Shown: in pieces, positions 1 through 9,512 of the stretch
Layout: every line of letters starts with the position of its first letter
How positions within the stretch are numbered: position 1 is the first letter of the stretch
Assembly: GCF_030409635.1 (NCBI RefSeq)
Contig: NZ_JAUFQF010000004.1
Location: forward strand, 2,638,241 to 2,702,240
DNA: 64,000 nt
Reading direction: 5' to 3'
Source: Vibrio agarivorans
GTDB taxonomy: Bacteria > Pseudomonadota > Gammaproteobacteria > Enterobacterales > Vibrionaceae
Notes under the pieces: model-generated
The model's database searches: none
Seen by the model: only the letters and a program-made list of their open reading frames with translations
Told to the model about the DNA's origin: nothing
Made by a program: the position numbers and the translations under genes

Positions 1-414
1 GCGGGCTCGGGTATCTATCATAGCGAATTTAACGCATCGTCCACCGAACCGTTGCGCTTTCTGCAAATCTGGGTTGAACCTAACCGAATTAACTCTGAGC
101 CTCGTTATCAGCAAGAGAATTTCGGTAAAAATCCGGGAGTCACCACCATAGCAACACCGAGTGGTGAGAATCAGAGCTTTCAGATTTATCAAGATGCATC
201 ATTGCATCAATTGGTTTTGTTACCTCAACAAGAGTTAACCCTTGACCTTGACCACCAGCGCTCTCTCTACGTACACCAGATAGAAGGTGTGTTGGACGTA
301 GAGGGTCATAAACTTATGCCAGGTGATGGTCTAAAAGTAACTGACCAACAAAGTATTAAAGTGCTAAACAACTCCCAGCAAACCGTGCTGGCACTTGTAT
401 TTGATCTACCGTAG
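1..414 (+). CDS. Pirin family protein, C-terminal part
   Basis: The reading frame is open from the first base, so the gene begins before the window. The visible 137 residues start in the conserved pirin stretch (GSGIYHSEFN, followed by LRFLQIWVEP) that closes the N-terminal cupin barrel, and then hold the whole C-terminal cupin-like half. Pirins of the YhhW type are small bicupin metal-binding proteins, some with quercetin 2,3-dioxygenase activity. The metal-binding His residues of the first barrel lie mostly outside the window. An internal ATG at 52 is not the real start because the upstream residues match the family. Function in this organism is unknown. Confidence 0.85.
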   Translation, partial: AGSGIYHSEFNASSTEPLRFLQIWVEPNRINSEPRYQQENFGKNPGVTTIATPSGENQSFQIYQDASLHQLVLLPQQELTLDLDHQRSLYVHQIEGVLDVEGHKLMPGDGLKVTDQQSIKVLNNSQQTVLALVFDLP

Positions 415-503
415 TTGCAGGGGCGACAACGGTAGATCAAACGTCATCGTTAGACTAGTCTAAATAGTATATTAATTCAGACGCTTATCATGGTTAACAC
501 AAT

Positions 504-1511
504 ATGACTCAGCATCAAGACCCTATCGCTCCTTTAATTAAGTCGGGCTATGCTCGTATCTTGCTCGAGCTTTTTCGTGAGTATCACCAGGATGCTCACT
601 CGGCCATAAAAGAGTCGGGACTACCTGCTGATTTGTTTGATTTAGACCAAGAGTTTGTACCACAAGCACCCGTTAAAAAACTGATTTACCTATTGGGTAA
701 CCAGTTAGGAATGACTCAGTTTAACGAGCTACTCAAAACCGCAATTCGTCTGAAAGCAATCCCTAGACTGATCTATGAGTTTTCGCAATGCGCAACCATT
801 CGCGATGCACTAGAACTCACGAAACAGGTTTATCAATACGATTCAACCGCAGCTAACGTTGGGCTGGAAACTCAACACGGTCGAAGTTGGTATTGGTGTA
901 TGCGCCACTATGAAGACTCACTGCCGTTTGTCTGGTCTGAAGTCTACGCAATAATGTATATCATTGAACTTATCCGAACGATGACCAAAACTGACTGGCA
1001 ACCGAAGTACATCAAAGTACAGTCTCATGATATTGCTTTACACCGTGCGGTAATTGGAGGCTCTCCACAGTATATTGTCTCCAACCATCGCATTGAAGTT
1101 TTAATCGAGGAACACATTCTTGAAATGACGCCTAACATTACGAGAGACGACTCTGCAAACAAGCCACCACTGGTCACTTGGCATTCCAACTTTACTGATC
1201 GTGTCTTCACTGCTCTACTCCCGTATATTAAACAGCAGGATGTCACTCTGGAATATGCTGCAGGCCTGTTGAAAATGAGTCCACGAACACTTCAAAGACG
1301 CTTGAAGGAAGAGAAAACCAATTTTAGAAACATTAAAGATAATTTGGTGTTTACTGCGGCAGTGGAAATGATGGAGCAGGAGCAAACACTAACGCATATC
1401 TCTACCCAGCTTGGTTTTTCTGATATCGCGCACTTTTCCCGGGCTTTTAAACGGATTAGCGGCTTAACACCTAAGATCTATCGTAGAACAGTATTAAATC
1501 TTAGCCGTTAA
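504..1511 (+). CDS. AraC family transcriptional regulator
   Basis: This is a 335-residue regulator. The last ~100 residues (about 230-330) carry the two helix-turn-helix motifs of the AraC family: LEYAAGLLKMSPRTLQRRL, then THISTQLGFSDIAHFSRAFKRISGLTPKIYRR, which is the family signature. The N-terminal ~200 residues resemble the ligand-binding domain of the OruR/ArgR-like AraC group rather than a cupin. It is a lone gene with a strong hairpin terminator directly after it. The neighbouring pirin and the chitinases do not reveal its target; no ligand can be named from the sequence. Confidence 0.9.
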   Translation: MTQHQDPIAPLIKSGYARILLELFREYHQDAHSAIKESGLPADLFDLDQEFVPQAPVKKLIYLLGNQLGMTQFNELLKTAIRLKAIPRLIYEFSQCATIRDALELTKQVYQYDSTAANVGLETQHGRSWYWCMRHYEDSLPFVWSEVYAIMYIIELIRTMTKTDWQPKYIKVQSHDIALHRAVIGGSPQYIVSNHRIEVLIEEHILEMTPNITRDDSANKPPLVTWHSNFTDRVFTALLPYIKQQDVTLEYAAGLLKMSPRTLQRRLKEEKTNFRNIKDNLVFTAAVEMMEQEQTLTHISTQLGFSDIAHFSRAFKRISGLTPKIYRRTVLNLSR

Positions 1512-1529
1512 CATTCTGAGCACGTATCT

Positions 1530-1563
1530 AAAAAAGGGTGTGACATTGTCACACCCTTTTTTA
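1530..1563. terminator. Bidirectional Rho-independent terminator
   Basis: A perfect hairpin (GGGTGTGAC, loop ATT, GTCACACCC) has an A-run before it and a T-run after it, so it can stop transcription from both sides: the AraC gene on the plus strand and the small minus-strand ORF at 1561-1665. Confidence 0.85.
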
Positions 1564-1665
1564 GATAATTACAGCAACAGCAGACCCTGCAATGTAATCA
1601 GTGCGGTAGTGCTGAATGATAGCTTTCAAGTTTTCAGCTGTTGCCGACTTTTTAATATATCGCAT
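1561..1665 (-). CDS. Putative small protein, 34 residues
   Basis: An ATG at 1665 follows AGGA with six bases of spacing, a good ribosome binding site. The product of 34 residues starts MRYIKKSATAENLKAII and ends in a hydrophobic tail (YIAGSAVAVII). The stop codon lies at the edge of the bidirectional terminator at 1530-1563, and a second hairpin at 1680-1706 separates it from the chitinase gene. A small ORF with its own binding site and fitted exactly between two terminators looks like a real gene, but I do not recognise it. It could instead be the readthrough tail of the chitinase transcript or a degraded remnant. Confidence 0.4.
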   Translation of the reverse strand: MRYIKKSATAENLKAIIQHYRTDYIAGSAVAVII

Positions 1666-1679
1666 ACCCTATCCTAAAA

Positions 1680-1706
1680 TAGCCAGTCAACAGACCTGAC
1701 TGGCTT
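1680..1706 (-). terminator. Terminator after the GH19 chitinase
   Basis: On the minus strand AGCCAGTCA, a 7-base loop and TGACTGGCT form a nine-pair stem followed by ATTTT. The T-run is short, so termination may be partial. Confidence 0.55.
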
Positions 1707-1730
1707 TATAAGACAACAATTGAGAGTCAA

Positions 1731-4700
1731 TTATTGAGGGTTGAGTCCTAATAGTTGGAGTACTTTCACAAAGTTGGCTCTGCGCTCTTCCACATTGTGC
1801 ACCTCACCTGTCTCACACGTCAAATCTGGACAGCCACGGTTGACGATACCAGATACGTCATCGATAAATTGGGTACCAATCATACCTCCATCGACATAGC
1901 TCTTCAGCTCATTGTGATAATCCCAACCTGGGTAGTTACCACTTTCATCTGGGTAGTCTTGTACCGAGGTCGTCCAGTAAAACAAACCTGCAATCCATTT
2001 GATCTCTTTGTTCTCCTCTGAGCTGCAGATAAGCCCAGGGTTTGAACAAAAATCAAGATCTGAGTACAGTGGATTCTCCGGTGGCGCCTCTACCGTTACA
2101 CCATCGATGGTTTGACCAATCGTATCTGGATCGATATGCGAGCGTCCCAAGTAGTGGTTAAGCGTACCAAAGTTCTGACGACCTGTAGTTTGGATTACAC
2201 CACGTCCCCACCAGCCACAGCCTTGGACACTTTCTTGGCTACTGCCATCCCAGATAAATTGACCCGACTTTTGATCTTCGTAGATTTGACACTCTTCACG
2301 TTCCCAAGCTTGTTTTGAACCATCAAATTCTTCTGGTTGTTCAGCAGGGTTGCACCATGGGCTAGAGACATCCCAACGGCCAACATGACCATTGACTAAC
2401 AAGCCTTGCTCTTCCAAAACCGCATCTGGTGCAGCGAAAATTGGAGCGGGAGCGCCATACCATTTAGCATGGGTCATAGCTGTGACTTCCATCTTATCAT
2501 TACGTGGGCAAGAGTAAGCATGGTCTAAGCCACTGACTGGGTTGAAACCATAATCAGCATACTTCTGCCCTAACTGGCCACAACTCGCTGACATTGGATA
2601 GTTGGTTGGAGCCCCCCAACGAATTTCATCCCAGTTATTTTCATCACACGCATTGTAACGAATCGTCTCTTGCATACTTTGTGCTAGGAAAGCAGCTATC
2701 GCTACTTTAGCATATTTGATGTTGGTCTCTTCATCGGCATTTTCATCGATAAGCCAGAACTTGTTGTCTGCCACACCCACGTTATGCATAGCATTGAGAC
2801 CATCTAAGAAATCACTCCACTTATATACCGTCGATGGGATCCAAGAGAGATCTGGGGCTTGGAACAAGAATGCCTCATTGTTCATCACATCTTCAGCAGC
2901 AATTAGCTGTTGGTTGAGCTCTTCAATAGTAGTCAAAGGTCCTTCATAAAGATCTTCACCATTGTAGTAAAGAGGGACTTTTGCCTCTTGGTAGCTCTCT
3001 ATCTTAGCGTCCAATTCCGCGCTATCTGTATCAAAGAGTAATGCAAAAACGTTGCTATGCGCGGCTTTACGGATCTGTCTTTCGCCTGCTCTCTCACCCA
3101 TGAAGTATTGAGATGTTTGATCGGTAGGCATGTCATTCAGCATCACTGGAATGCGAACGAAGTCAGAGACTTGCTTGACGTACTCCAATGCATTGTGCCA
3201 TTGCTCTGCACTTAGTGCAGGTGTTTCGCCTGATTTCGTAAAGGCAATAAAGTTTGCTTTACTCTCAGACTCTGCATTGAAAAGTTCAAGTTTTTGCAAC
3301 AGCTCAGCAGTCTCACCCGACGCAGAATTCCATACTGCGCGGCGACCAGAATAAGTCTCATACACAAACTCACCGATACTTAACTGCCAGCCAATAGTCG
3401 TATCTGGTGCCAATGTCGAAAGAATTAGCTGGTAAGCTTGTGTCCAGCCCTGCGCATCATCAGTGAGTGCTTGGATATCATCAAAATCAATTCGGCTTCC
3501 TGTTTCATCCACAGCTTCGATCAAAGCTTGCTTCACTGTGATGACGCCCAATTCTTCGCCGCTATTGAGCATATCAAGTACATCACTGCGAATAATGATC
3601 GACTCTGAATCCGCCTCTTCAGCTTGGTTAATCATCTCAACAAAAGCTTTAGTAAGTTCAGCTGTGTCAGACAGTGCCTCTGCATCAATCGTGTCAATAC
3701 TCAGTGTTGCAGGGGCAGAAGTTGATGGACTGGCCACAACAAATTCATTCGGCCAACCTTGAACCTCAAGGCGCAATGGATCGAGTGGATTTGGTAACTC
3801 TAGATTTGGCGTTGTCCCTGGAGGCGTACCTGGATCAGTGTCATCACAGTTTAGGTGTAATTCCCAAGATTCATCACTTCCTGGCGTAGATGACGTCCAC
3901 CATTTGGCCTTATACGCAACATTATCATGAACCATGATGTCGCCACCCAGCGCATGGTTACCTTGAGTCCAATTCGGGTACACATTGTATTCGTCACAAA
4001 TATCACCAGGTGGTGGTAAAATTTGATCTTCTTCAACGGTAATTTTTACTGACTGTTGCTCTATCTCTTGCCCATGCTCATCCACAACAAGCACACGAAC
4101 CGTCTTCTGGCCTTCTGAGGCTGCGAGCCAATCTTGAGTATACAACGTCTGCTCAGGCGAAAATGGCTGTACTAGCACTTTATCATTATCGACCCAAAAC
4201 TCGACTTGGTCTGCCCCTTCCCCTTTAATCTCCGCTTGGATTGCGATGGTCTCGTCAACTTTCACAACCTGACCCGCGGTCGGAGCAAGGATCGATACCT
4301 CAAGTACAGGCTCACCAGGGTCAATATTCTCAGCTTCAACCTTAATTGTTACGGATTGCTCTTCAATGGTTTTGCCATTTGTATCCACCACTCGCACTGT
4401 AACTGGCTTCTGACCAGCAACACCAGAAGACCAGTTTTGAGTATAGATTTCTTTACTTGAGTCGAATTTTTGCTCCACTAATTTAGTGTTGTTGACCCAG
4501 AACTCGACGGTTTCAGCACCTTGACCAGTCACTTTAGCCTGAATTGTCAAAGACTCTCCAACTTGAACGATCTGACCTGACGTTGGAGAAAGAAGCGATA
4601 AATCAATTTCAGGTGGCAGCTCTGGCTTCTCTCCATCATCTGGACACTCAGTAATATCCCAGAAATATGAGTTTGCTACTGGGGTTTCCCATGTGCCAGG

Positions 4701-5048
4701 GTTATTTTTCGCGATAAAACACTCACCATTGAAAATCACCATATCGCCATTATTAACTCGAGTCTCACCCGGGATAAATGGGATCACATCGCCTGGCTCG
4801 GGACCTGGACCTGGACCTGGTTCAGAGTCACCAACCAACTTCCACGGACTATCCCATTCGTTAGCGTATTCCGCATCTGGTCTTTGACCTGGATTTGCAT
4901 ACCATTTGGCTTCATAGAGTTTGCCATTCAGTGTAACTTGAGTCCCGCCAGAGTATGCTTTGCCGCTGTCATAGGGTTCCGCTGCGTACAATTGACTGCT
5001 GAGTAAGATACCAGCAATGGCCGCAGTTAATCGTCTAACTTTACGCAT
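1731..5048 (-). CDS. Secreted modular chitinase, GH19 family
   Basis: The 1105-residue product would cut chitin outside the cell. It begins with a signal peptide ending near LYAAEP. Domains in order: a CBM5/12-type chitin-binding domain (about 23-72), a second small aromatic-rich module (about 88-135), a GPGPGPEPG linker between them, two Ig-like repeats (about 148-238 and 248-340), a CBM5/12 domain (about 350-402), a region of ~300 residues I cannot assign (about 420-735), and the GH19 catalytic domain (about 770-1105). Glu794 in AQSMQETIRYN is the likely general acid, and GWWGRGVIQTTGRQNFG is the GH19 substrate-cleft motif. At three to four times the size of a bare GH19 enzyme, it is built for insoluble chitin. 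Its start overlaps the stop of a 36-residue ORF. Confidence 0.9.
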   Translation of the reverse strand: MRKVRRLTAAIAGILLSSQLYAAEPYDSGKAYSGGTQVTLNGKLYEAKWYANPGQRPDAEYANEWDSPWKLVGDSEPGPGPGPEPGDVIPFIPGETRVNNGDMVIFNGECFIAKNNPGTWETPVANSYFWDITECPDDGEKPELPPEIDLSLLSPTSGQIVQVGESLTIQAKVTGQGAETVEFWVNNTKLVEQKFDSSKEIYTQNWSSGVAGQKPVTVRVVDTNGKTIEEQSVTIKVEAENIDPGEPVLEVSILAPTAGQVVKVDETIAIQAEIKGEGADQVEFWVDNDKVLVQPFSPEQTLYTQDWLAASEGQKTVRVLVVDEHGQEIEQQSVKITVEEDQILPPPGDICDEYNVYPNWTQGNHALGGDIMVHDNVAYKAKWWTSSTPGSDESWELHLNCDDTDPGTPPGTTPNLELPNPLDPLRLEVQGWPNEFVVASPSTSAPATLSIDTIDAEALSDTAELTKAFVEMINQAEEADSESIIIRSDVLDMLNSGEELGVITVKQALIEAVDETGSRIDFDDIQALTDDAQGWTQAYQLILSTLAPDTTIGWQLSIGEFVYETYSGRRAVWNSASGETAELLQKLELFNAESESKANFIAFTKSGETPALSAEQWHNALEYVKQVSDFVRIPVMLNDMPTDQTSQYFMGERAGERQIRKAAHSNVFALLFDTDSAELDAKIESYQEAKVPLYYNGEDLYEGPLTTIEELNQQLIAAEDVMNNEAFLFQAPDLSWIPSTVYKWSDFLDGLNAMHNVGVADNKFWLIDENADEETNIKYAKVAIAAFLAQSMQETIRYNACDENNWDEIRWGAPTNYPMSASCGQLGQKYADYGFNPVSGLDHAYSCPRNDKMEVTAMTHAKWYGAPAPIFAAPDAVLEEQGLLVNGHVGRWDVSSPWCNPAEQPEEFDGSKQAWEREECQIYEDQKSGQFIWDGSSQESVQGCGWWGRGVIQTTGRQNFGTLNHYLGRSHIDPDTIGQTIDGVTVEAPPENPLYSDLDFCSNPGLICSSEENKEIKWIAGLFYWTTSVQDYPDESGNYPGWDYHNELKSYVDGGMIGTQFIDDVSGIVNRGCPDLTCETGEVHNVEERRANFVKVLQLLGLNPQ

Positions 5049-5158
5049 TATAATTTTTCCTTAATGTCATTTTTATATTCATCCGCTTTAAGTTCTTGGG
5101 TCTCTTTTTGTTCTGGCGTCAGCTGCCTTAACCATTTGTCTATACCAGACTTGCTCAT
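5048..5158 (-). CDS. Putative small leader ORF of the GH19 chitinase
   Basis: ATG at 5158 opens a 36-residue ORF (begins MSKSGIDKWLRQLTPEQ, rich in Lys, Glu and Gln, no signal peptide). Its TAA shares one base with the chitinase ATG (TAATG), the arrangement used for translational coupling. The ribosome binding site is modest (GGTGAAG, about six bases before the ATG). The amino acid make-up looks like a real soluble helical peptide. I do not recognise it; it may be a small protein in its own right or a translated leader that controls chitinase synthesis. Confidence 0.4.
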   Translation of the reverse strand: MSKSGIDKWLRQLTPEQKETQELKADEYKNDIKEKL

Positions 5159-5229
5159 ATTCACTTCACCGTAGCTAACACTGATTCATGGGGTACTTGC
5201 TTGGAAGCCTAATCGCTGACTGTTTAAAA

Positions 5230-5290
5230 CTAGAAAAACCATCACTCAATATTATCAACATAGAAAGCCGAGGCTAATGATGATGGTTTA
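5230..5290 (-). terminator. Probable terminator after the GH18 chitinase
   Basis: On the minus strand AAACCATCA and TGATGGTTT can pair around a loop that holds a smaller AGCC/GGCT hairpin, followed by TTTTTC. The long loop lowers confidence. Confidence 0.45.
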
Positions 5291-5326
5291 AACTATTTTT
5301 AGGTTCTTTATTTTGAATAATTTTAA

Positions 5327-8173
5327 TTAGTTATAAGAGATCATCTCATTAAAATACTCTACTTGCTCTTGCATACTCAGGCCTTGGTTATTCGAACCAA
5401 GAGTCCAGATAAAGAAACCTCCGTAACCTTGTTCTTTCTGCCAACGAGCACGCTCAATGTTGTTCTCACGTGTTTCAACGAAGCTGCCGCCAGGCTTCCA
5501 TTGGCTATTGATAGTTGCCCCCAAAACGACCTTAGTTGGGTCACCAACATGCTCTGCGTAATTCGCCATCGCAACGTCATAGAGGAAGTTTTCACCCGCG
5601 TCGTATGCCATCACGTTGAAGAAGTCGACGGTATCTTTGGTGTTTTGTAGAAGTGAAATGACTTCACCGTGGTGGGCTGAGCGATCATCCTCGATGAATG
5701 AGCAATTCTCAAAGACCGCTGGATTTTCACACTCAACAGGATCTGCGCCTACGTGATAAGTCGTTAGCGAGATAATCTTACTCATACCAATTTTGGCACG
5801 AATTTTTTCAATCAATGCTTCAAGATTACGATTATCTTGTTCTGTTAAACGAGGTGTTGTTTCATAGTCAAAGTCTACACCGTCAATGCTCACATAGCCT
5901 GCGAGTTGATATTTAGTATAATCACAGTTGCCTTGGTAATCTGTCTCCAAGCATTCACCAACCATCTCTTCTGGTTTGAGGTTTTTCAAATACACTGGAT
6001 ATGGTGTGTTCATCATATCAATTAGGCTATCTGCAATGGCCTCACGTTGAGCATCAGTACCCATGTGGGACCAAATACTCTCATGAGTTGCACCACCAAA
6101 AGCGATCATTATCGTTTTATTTGGATGTTTGTGCTTAAGTGTTGTCCATGATTGATAACCTGGAGCCATCCAACTAGGCTCGTAGTGTGGTTCAATCATG
6201 CTATCCGTGACGAATGCATTACCGTTAGCATCCCAACCACCAAATGATAAGAAGTACGCGTCTCCCTGAGAGTTATGCAGATCTTCAATATCTGTGATAC
6301 CCCAAGAAGTTAAGTAAGTTACATTACGATCTGGATTGTTTCGTAAGTCTAGGTCTTCTTTTGGCTCTGTAACCTTAATTGTCGATACGGGCGTTTGTTG
6401 AGTATCGCCCTCTGTATTCGTTCCTGCAGCAATGATTTCATGTGTGCCAATTTGTGCACCAATCCAATCATATTCAAACGGCGCTTCATCAACAGTCGCT
6501 AACGCTTCATCATTCACCATAAAGGTTACAGACTTCATCTCACCGACAAAGCTATGTGCTTCTGCAGTAAGCTTGATACTCCGGCCTTGGGTGAAAGAAG
6601 AACCATCAACGGGTGAAGTTAGACCAATAGCTAAATCCTTGTCAGTCACCGCAAGCGTGATCGGCTTAGTCGCCGATGATGCATTTTTATCATCATAAGC
6701 AACTGTCACAAGCTCGTATGCGCCTTCGACTTGAGCAGGGATCTCTAGTTTGTAGGTATTACCCTCTGTTGGCTCAGTGACTGTTTTAACAACATCACCA
6801 TTTAGGAGGGCTTCTACTTTAACAATTTCACCGTCTGCATCTGAAGCTTCAACAATCACTTCAAACGCTTGATTTGGAGAGAGACGATCACCATTAGCTG
6901 GGCTGATCAAATCGACTTCTGGTAACTCATTTGGATCACAAACCCCCTCAGTCTGCCATGCATCTTTCCATGCTTCTGGGTAATTTGGATGGCCAGTGCC
7001 TGGCGTCCATACTGGATCACCACACCAACCTGGTTGTGTACATGAGAAAACCTCACCTATGTTTGAAACTCGATCACCTAACTGGTAGTTAATGCCATCT
7101 TGATATTGAGCTACATCACCACAACTATTACTGGTTTCGGTTACGGTGATTTGCACACTCGCTGTAGCAGACAGATTTTGCTCATCTGTTGCCACAGCAT
7201 CTAATGTCACACTACCTGCTTGTGTTGACTGCCAATCACAGTTAAACGGAGCAACATCCTCATCATCGAATTCACAAACCATAACATTGTTGGCTTTAAC
7301 GACAACTGTTGCTAAATCACCATCCACATCCGATGCATCTACCGAGATAGAAATCGTTTCGGTCTTCTTAAAGACATCACCCTCTCCTGGTGTGATAAAC
7401 CGAACTTCTGGTGCTTCAAAATCTTGTTCAGGTTCAACTAGAACAGAGACTGACTGCTGCTCTAATTGCTTATTGTCTTCATCGAACACAATTACCGTAA
7501 TCGTTGTATCACCGAGCTCATTTGGAGTCCAAGATTGTGAGTAATGAGTCTCTTCTTCGTGAACTTGATGAGTGCCCAGTTTGCTGTTACTGACCCAGAA
7601 CTCTACTTTCGTCGCAGCCTCTCCCTTGATTGATGTTTCAATCATAGTCGCTTCATTGGCTGTCAAAGTTTGCCCATTGCTTGGGGCAATGATGGACAGT
7701 TCGATACCTGGTGTCGGAGCTGGTGTTTCACCGCCTTCACCGTTAAATTTAATGCTCTGCTCAAAAGCCTCTAGATTGTCTACTTGACCATCATAACCAA
7801 AAGTAAGTGCGAAGCTGTTACCAGACAGAAGCTCGCTGTTTACCCAGTTGCCTTCATCAAAACCAAACTCAACACGGTGCAATACACCCTCAGAGGTGGT
7901 TTCATGTGTTAATATCGTATTGGCATAACTCAGGCCAACACCACTCCACTGCACGCTGTTTGTCTTTGATGGCAGAACAAATTCAACAAAGGCATCCCTC
8001 AGTTCAATCGAACCTGAATCTGAGTTTGTGAACTCAACTTTGTAAGTACTCCACCACTGGCTTTCACTTGCCTCTACACCGATCTCTACCGAATCCGCTA
8101 CGGCAATCGCCAGTGGAGACATACTAAAGCCAGCAATTAACAATGCTTTGCTCAACTTACTTAGCTTGCGCAT
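5327..8173 (-). CDS. Secreted modular chitinase, GH18 family
   Basis: The 948-residue product is an extracellular chitinase. A signal peptide ends near IAVADS. It is followed by a beta-rich domain with paired Trp (about 27-145) that resembles a carbohydrate-binding module, an Ig-like repeat (about 155-248), a further Ig-like repeat (about 255-345), a CBM5/12 chitin-binding domain (about 350-415, with WCGDPVW), two more Ig-like repeats (about 420-605) and the GH18 barrel (about 620-948). The catalytic motif DGVDFDYE covers 764-771, with Glu771 as the proton donor; SFGGW and FNVMAYDAG are further GH18 motifs. It shares the MRK...S signal peptide style and the Ig-like repeats with the GH19 gene downstream, so the two probably act together. 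A terminator and ~170 bases separate them. Confidence 0.93.
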   Translation of the reverse strand: MRKLSKLSKALLIAGFSMSPLAIAVADSVEIGVEASESQWWSTYKVEFTNSDSGSIELRDAFVEFVLPSKTNSVQWSGVGLSYANTILTHETTSEGVLHRVEFGFDEGNWVNSELLSGNSFALTFGYDGQVDNLEAFEQSIKFNGEGGETPAPTPGIELSIIAPSNGQTLTANEATMIETSIKGEAATKVEFWVSNSKLGTHQVHEEETHYSQSWTPNELGDTTITVIVFDEDNKQLEQQSVSVLVEPEQDFEAPEVRFITPGEGDVFKKTETISISVDASDVDGDLATVVVKANNVMVCEFDDEDVAPFNCDWQSTQAGSVTLDAVATDEQNLSATASVQITVTETSNSCGDVAQYQDGINYQLGDRVSNIGEVFSCTQPGWCGDPVWTPGTGHPNYPEAWKDAWQTEGVCDPNELPEVDLISPANGDRLSPNQAFEVIVEASDADGEIVKVEALLNGDVVKTVTEPTEGNTYKLEIPAQVEGAYELVTVAYDDKNASSATKPITLAVTDKDLAIGLTSPVDGSSFTQGRSIKLTAEAHSFVGEMKSVTFMVNDEALATVDEAPFEYDWIGAQIGTHEIIAAGTNTEGDTQQTPVSTIKVTEPKEDLDLRNNPDRNVTYLTSWGITDIEDLHNSQGDAYFLSFGGWDANGNAFVTDSMIEPHYEPSWMAPGYQSWTTLKHKHPNKTIMIAFGGATHESIWSHMGTDAQREAIADSLIDMMNTPYPVYLKNLKPEEMVGECLETDYQGNCDYTKYQLAGYVSIDGVDFDYETTPRLTEQDNRNLEALIEKIRAKIGMSKIISLTTYHVGADPVECENPAVFENCSFIEDDRSAHHGEVISLLQNTKDTVDFFNVMAYDAGENFLYDVAMANYAEHVGDPTKVVLGATINSQWKPGGSFVETRENNIERARWQKEQGYGGFFIWTLGSNNQGLSMQEQVEYFNEMISYN

Positions 8174-8993
8174 ATTTTACTCCAAATGTATGTATAAATT
8201 GAGTTTGATGAGTTCAGAACAACCTGAAGATAGGTTAGTAACCAAATAACTCACCAAATCTAACCGAAAAAGAATTTATTAATTATTTATTAATTTAGAC
8301 AGCCGTCATTTACGCACATATAGCATTTGCAAACACATAGTGTATTAATATGCACTCAACGATAAAAATATTTAACCACAATAAATTGGATGATTTAAAG
8401 AATCAAAATGTGATGCTGGTTCATCCTCGACGCGCGTTAGCGTGATCTGTGCCACAATTTCTCTCTGTTACTTATATAACAATGCGTAAAAACAGCAACT
8501 TAACAAACCAATGGTAAAAAAGAAGAGCGTTTATCGTGGTGAATAAAATAATTTAAATCTCCACCAATAAAGCAAGAAAGGAAATTAATTAGCAATAAGA
8601 TACGACACTAAAACATTTAAGCAATAGATTGTAGCTTGCAAGATTTCCATTCAAGATAAACACTATCAATAATTTACACTCATACAAATCTAGATATTTC
8701 AAATCATGAACGCATATGCTATTTAGCTCTAACCCAATAATAAGTTCCCGTATATTTTTGAGTGATAATTTGAAGTGTAATCCAGCGTTTTATTCTCCGG
8801 CATAAATAGCCTTCTGCTCAGCTATCCTGTTAAGTCGCCAAGGTCAGTCTTACACCAGAAAAGCCCTACAAACATCGCCTTTTTACCTTTGTGGTTTCTT
8901 CAACAAGATCAAACCAACATGGATTTAGTTGACAATAACAACCACAATAACTATAGTAGACAATATCAACTAAATAAGAGGCGAACTTTGACT
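8174..8993. other. Long intergenic region between divergent genes
   Basis: This 820-base AT-rich stretch separates the GH18 chitinase from the DUF2798 gene and must hold both promoters. No convincing gene is visible. Two possible CRP-like sites lie at 8409-8424 and 8441-8456. I see no repeat or RNA gene that I recognise. Confidence 0.6.
8441..8456. promoter_or_regulatory. Possible CRP-binding site
   Basis: CGTGA-N6-CCACA differs from the CRP consensus TGTGA-N6-TCACA at one base in each half. Chitin-use genes in Vibrio are known to depend on CRP, so a site upstream of the chitinase is plausible. It lies about 270 bases before the chitinase start, which is far, so the call is weak. Confidence 0.3.
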
Positions 8994-9485
8994 ATGAATG
9001 AAGTAACTATGCCATCACCGTCAAGTGAGGCGCCGAATAAGACACCAGTCCTTTATAAAGTCGCACTGATCGCAGGGATGATGACTATTATTGGAGGAAC
9101 ACTGACAGGTGTTATGACGTATATGAATCTGGGGTATTCGAGCTCGTTTTTCAGAGAGTGGATATCTGCCTTTATCACAACGGCACTTGTAATGATGCCG
9201 ATCGGATTTACCCTGATGACCGCAATTACTACCCTTGCTAATCGCTATTTAACACGCGTAAGTGAAAATAAACGTAACCTACTGGTAGGCATAACAATGG
9301 CTGTGATCATGGAATCCATCATGGCTTTTACTACCACTGTGAACAACATGGGATGGGTTGGAAACACAGACTTCACCACTCAATGGGGACAAAGCCTCCT
9401 GACAGCTTTACCGATTGGGCTGGTCTTAATGATGACAATATCCATGACAATTAAGCCAAAAATTGAGCGTTTCTTACGCAGCTAA
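8994..9485 (+). CDS. DUF2798 family membrane protein
   Basis: I place the start at 8994 because AAGAGGCG lies ten bases upstream; the open frame extends further back but those residues (Asn/Gln-rich) do not look coding. The 163-residue product has four predicted membrane segments in two repeats, each with a pattern of a Gly/Met-rich helix followed by FxxxWxxxFxxxxxxxxP, as in DUF2798. It has no known function. The gene 27 bases downstream (DUF3861) is probably in the same operon. Confidence 0.8.
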   Translation: MNEVTMPSPSSEAPNKTPVLYKVALIAGMMTIIGGTLTGVMTYMNLGYSSSFFREWISAFITTALVMMPIGFTLMTAITTLANRYLTRVSENKRNLLVGITMAVIMESIMAFTTTVNNMGWVGNTDFTTQWGQSLLTALPIGLVLMMTISMTIKPKIERFLRS

Positions 9486-9512
9486 TCGACTAATTTAATT
9501 CGGAGTACAACA

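Noticed and set aside
4790..4830. GPGPGPGPEPG repeat in the GH19 chitinase
   Set aside because: A common flexible linker between secreted modules, not a mobile or regulatory repeat.
7146..7544. 132-codon plus-strand frame
   Set aside because: It lies wholly inside the GH18 chitinase on the other strand and is Ser/Thr-rich, as antisense frames of acidic Ig repeats tend to be.
8350..8445. 31-codon ORF in the chitinase upstream region (starts MHSTIKIFNHNKL)
   Set aside because: No ribosome binding site and no domain or membrane pattern; chance is as likely.
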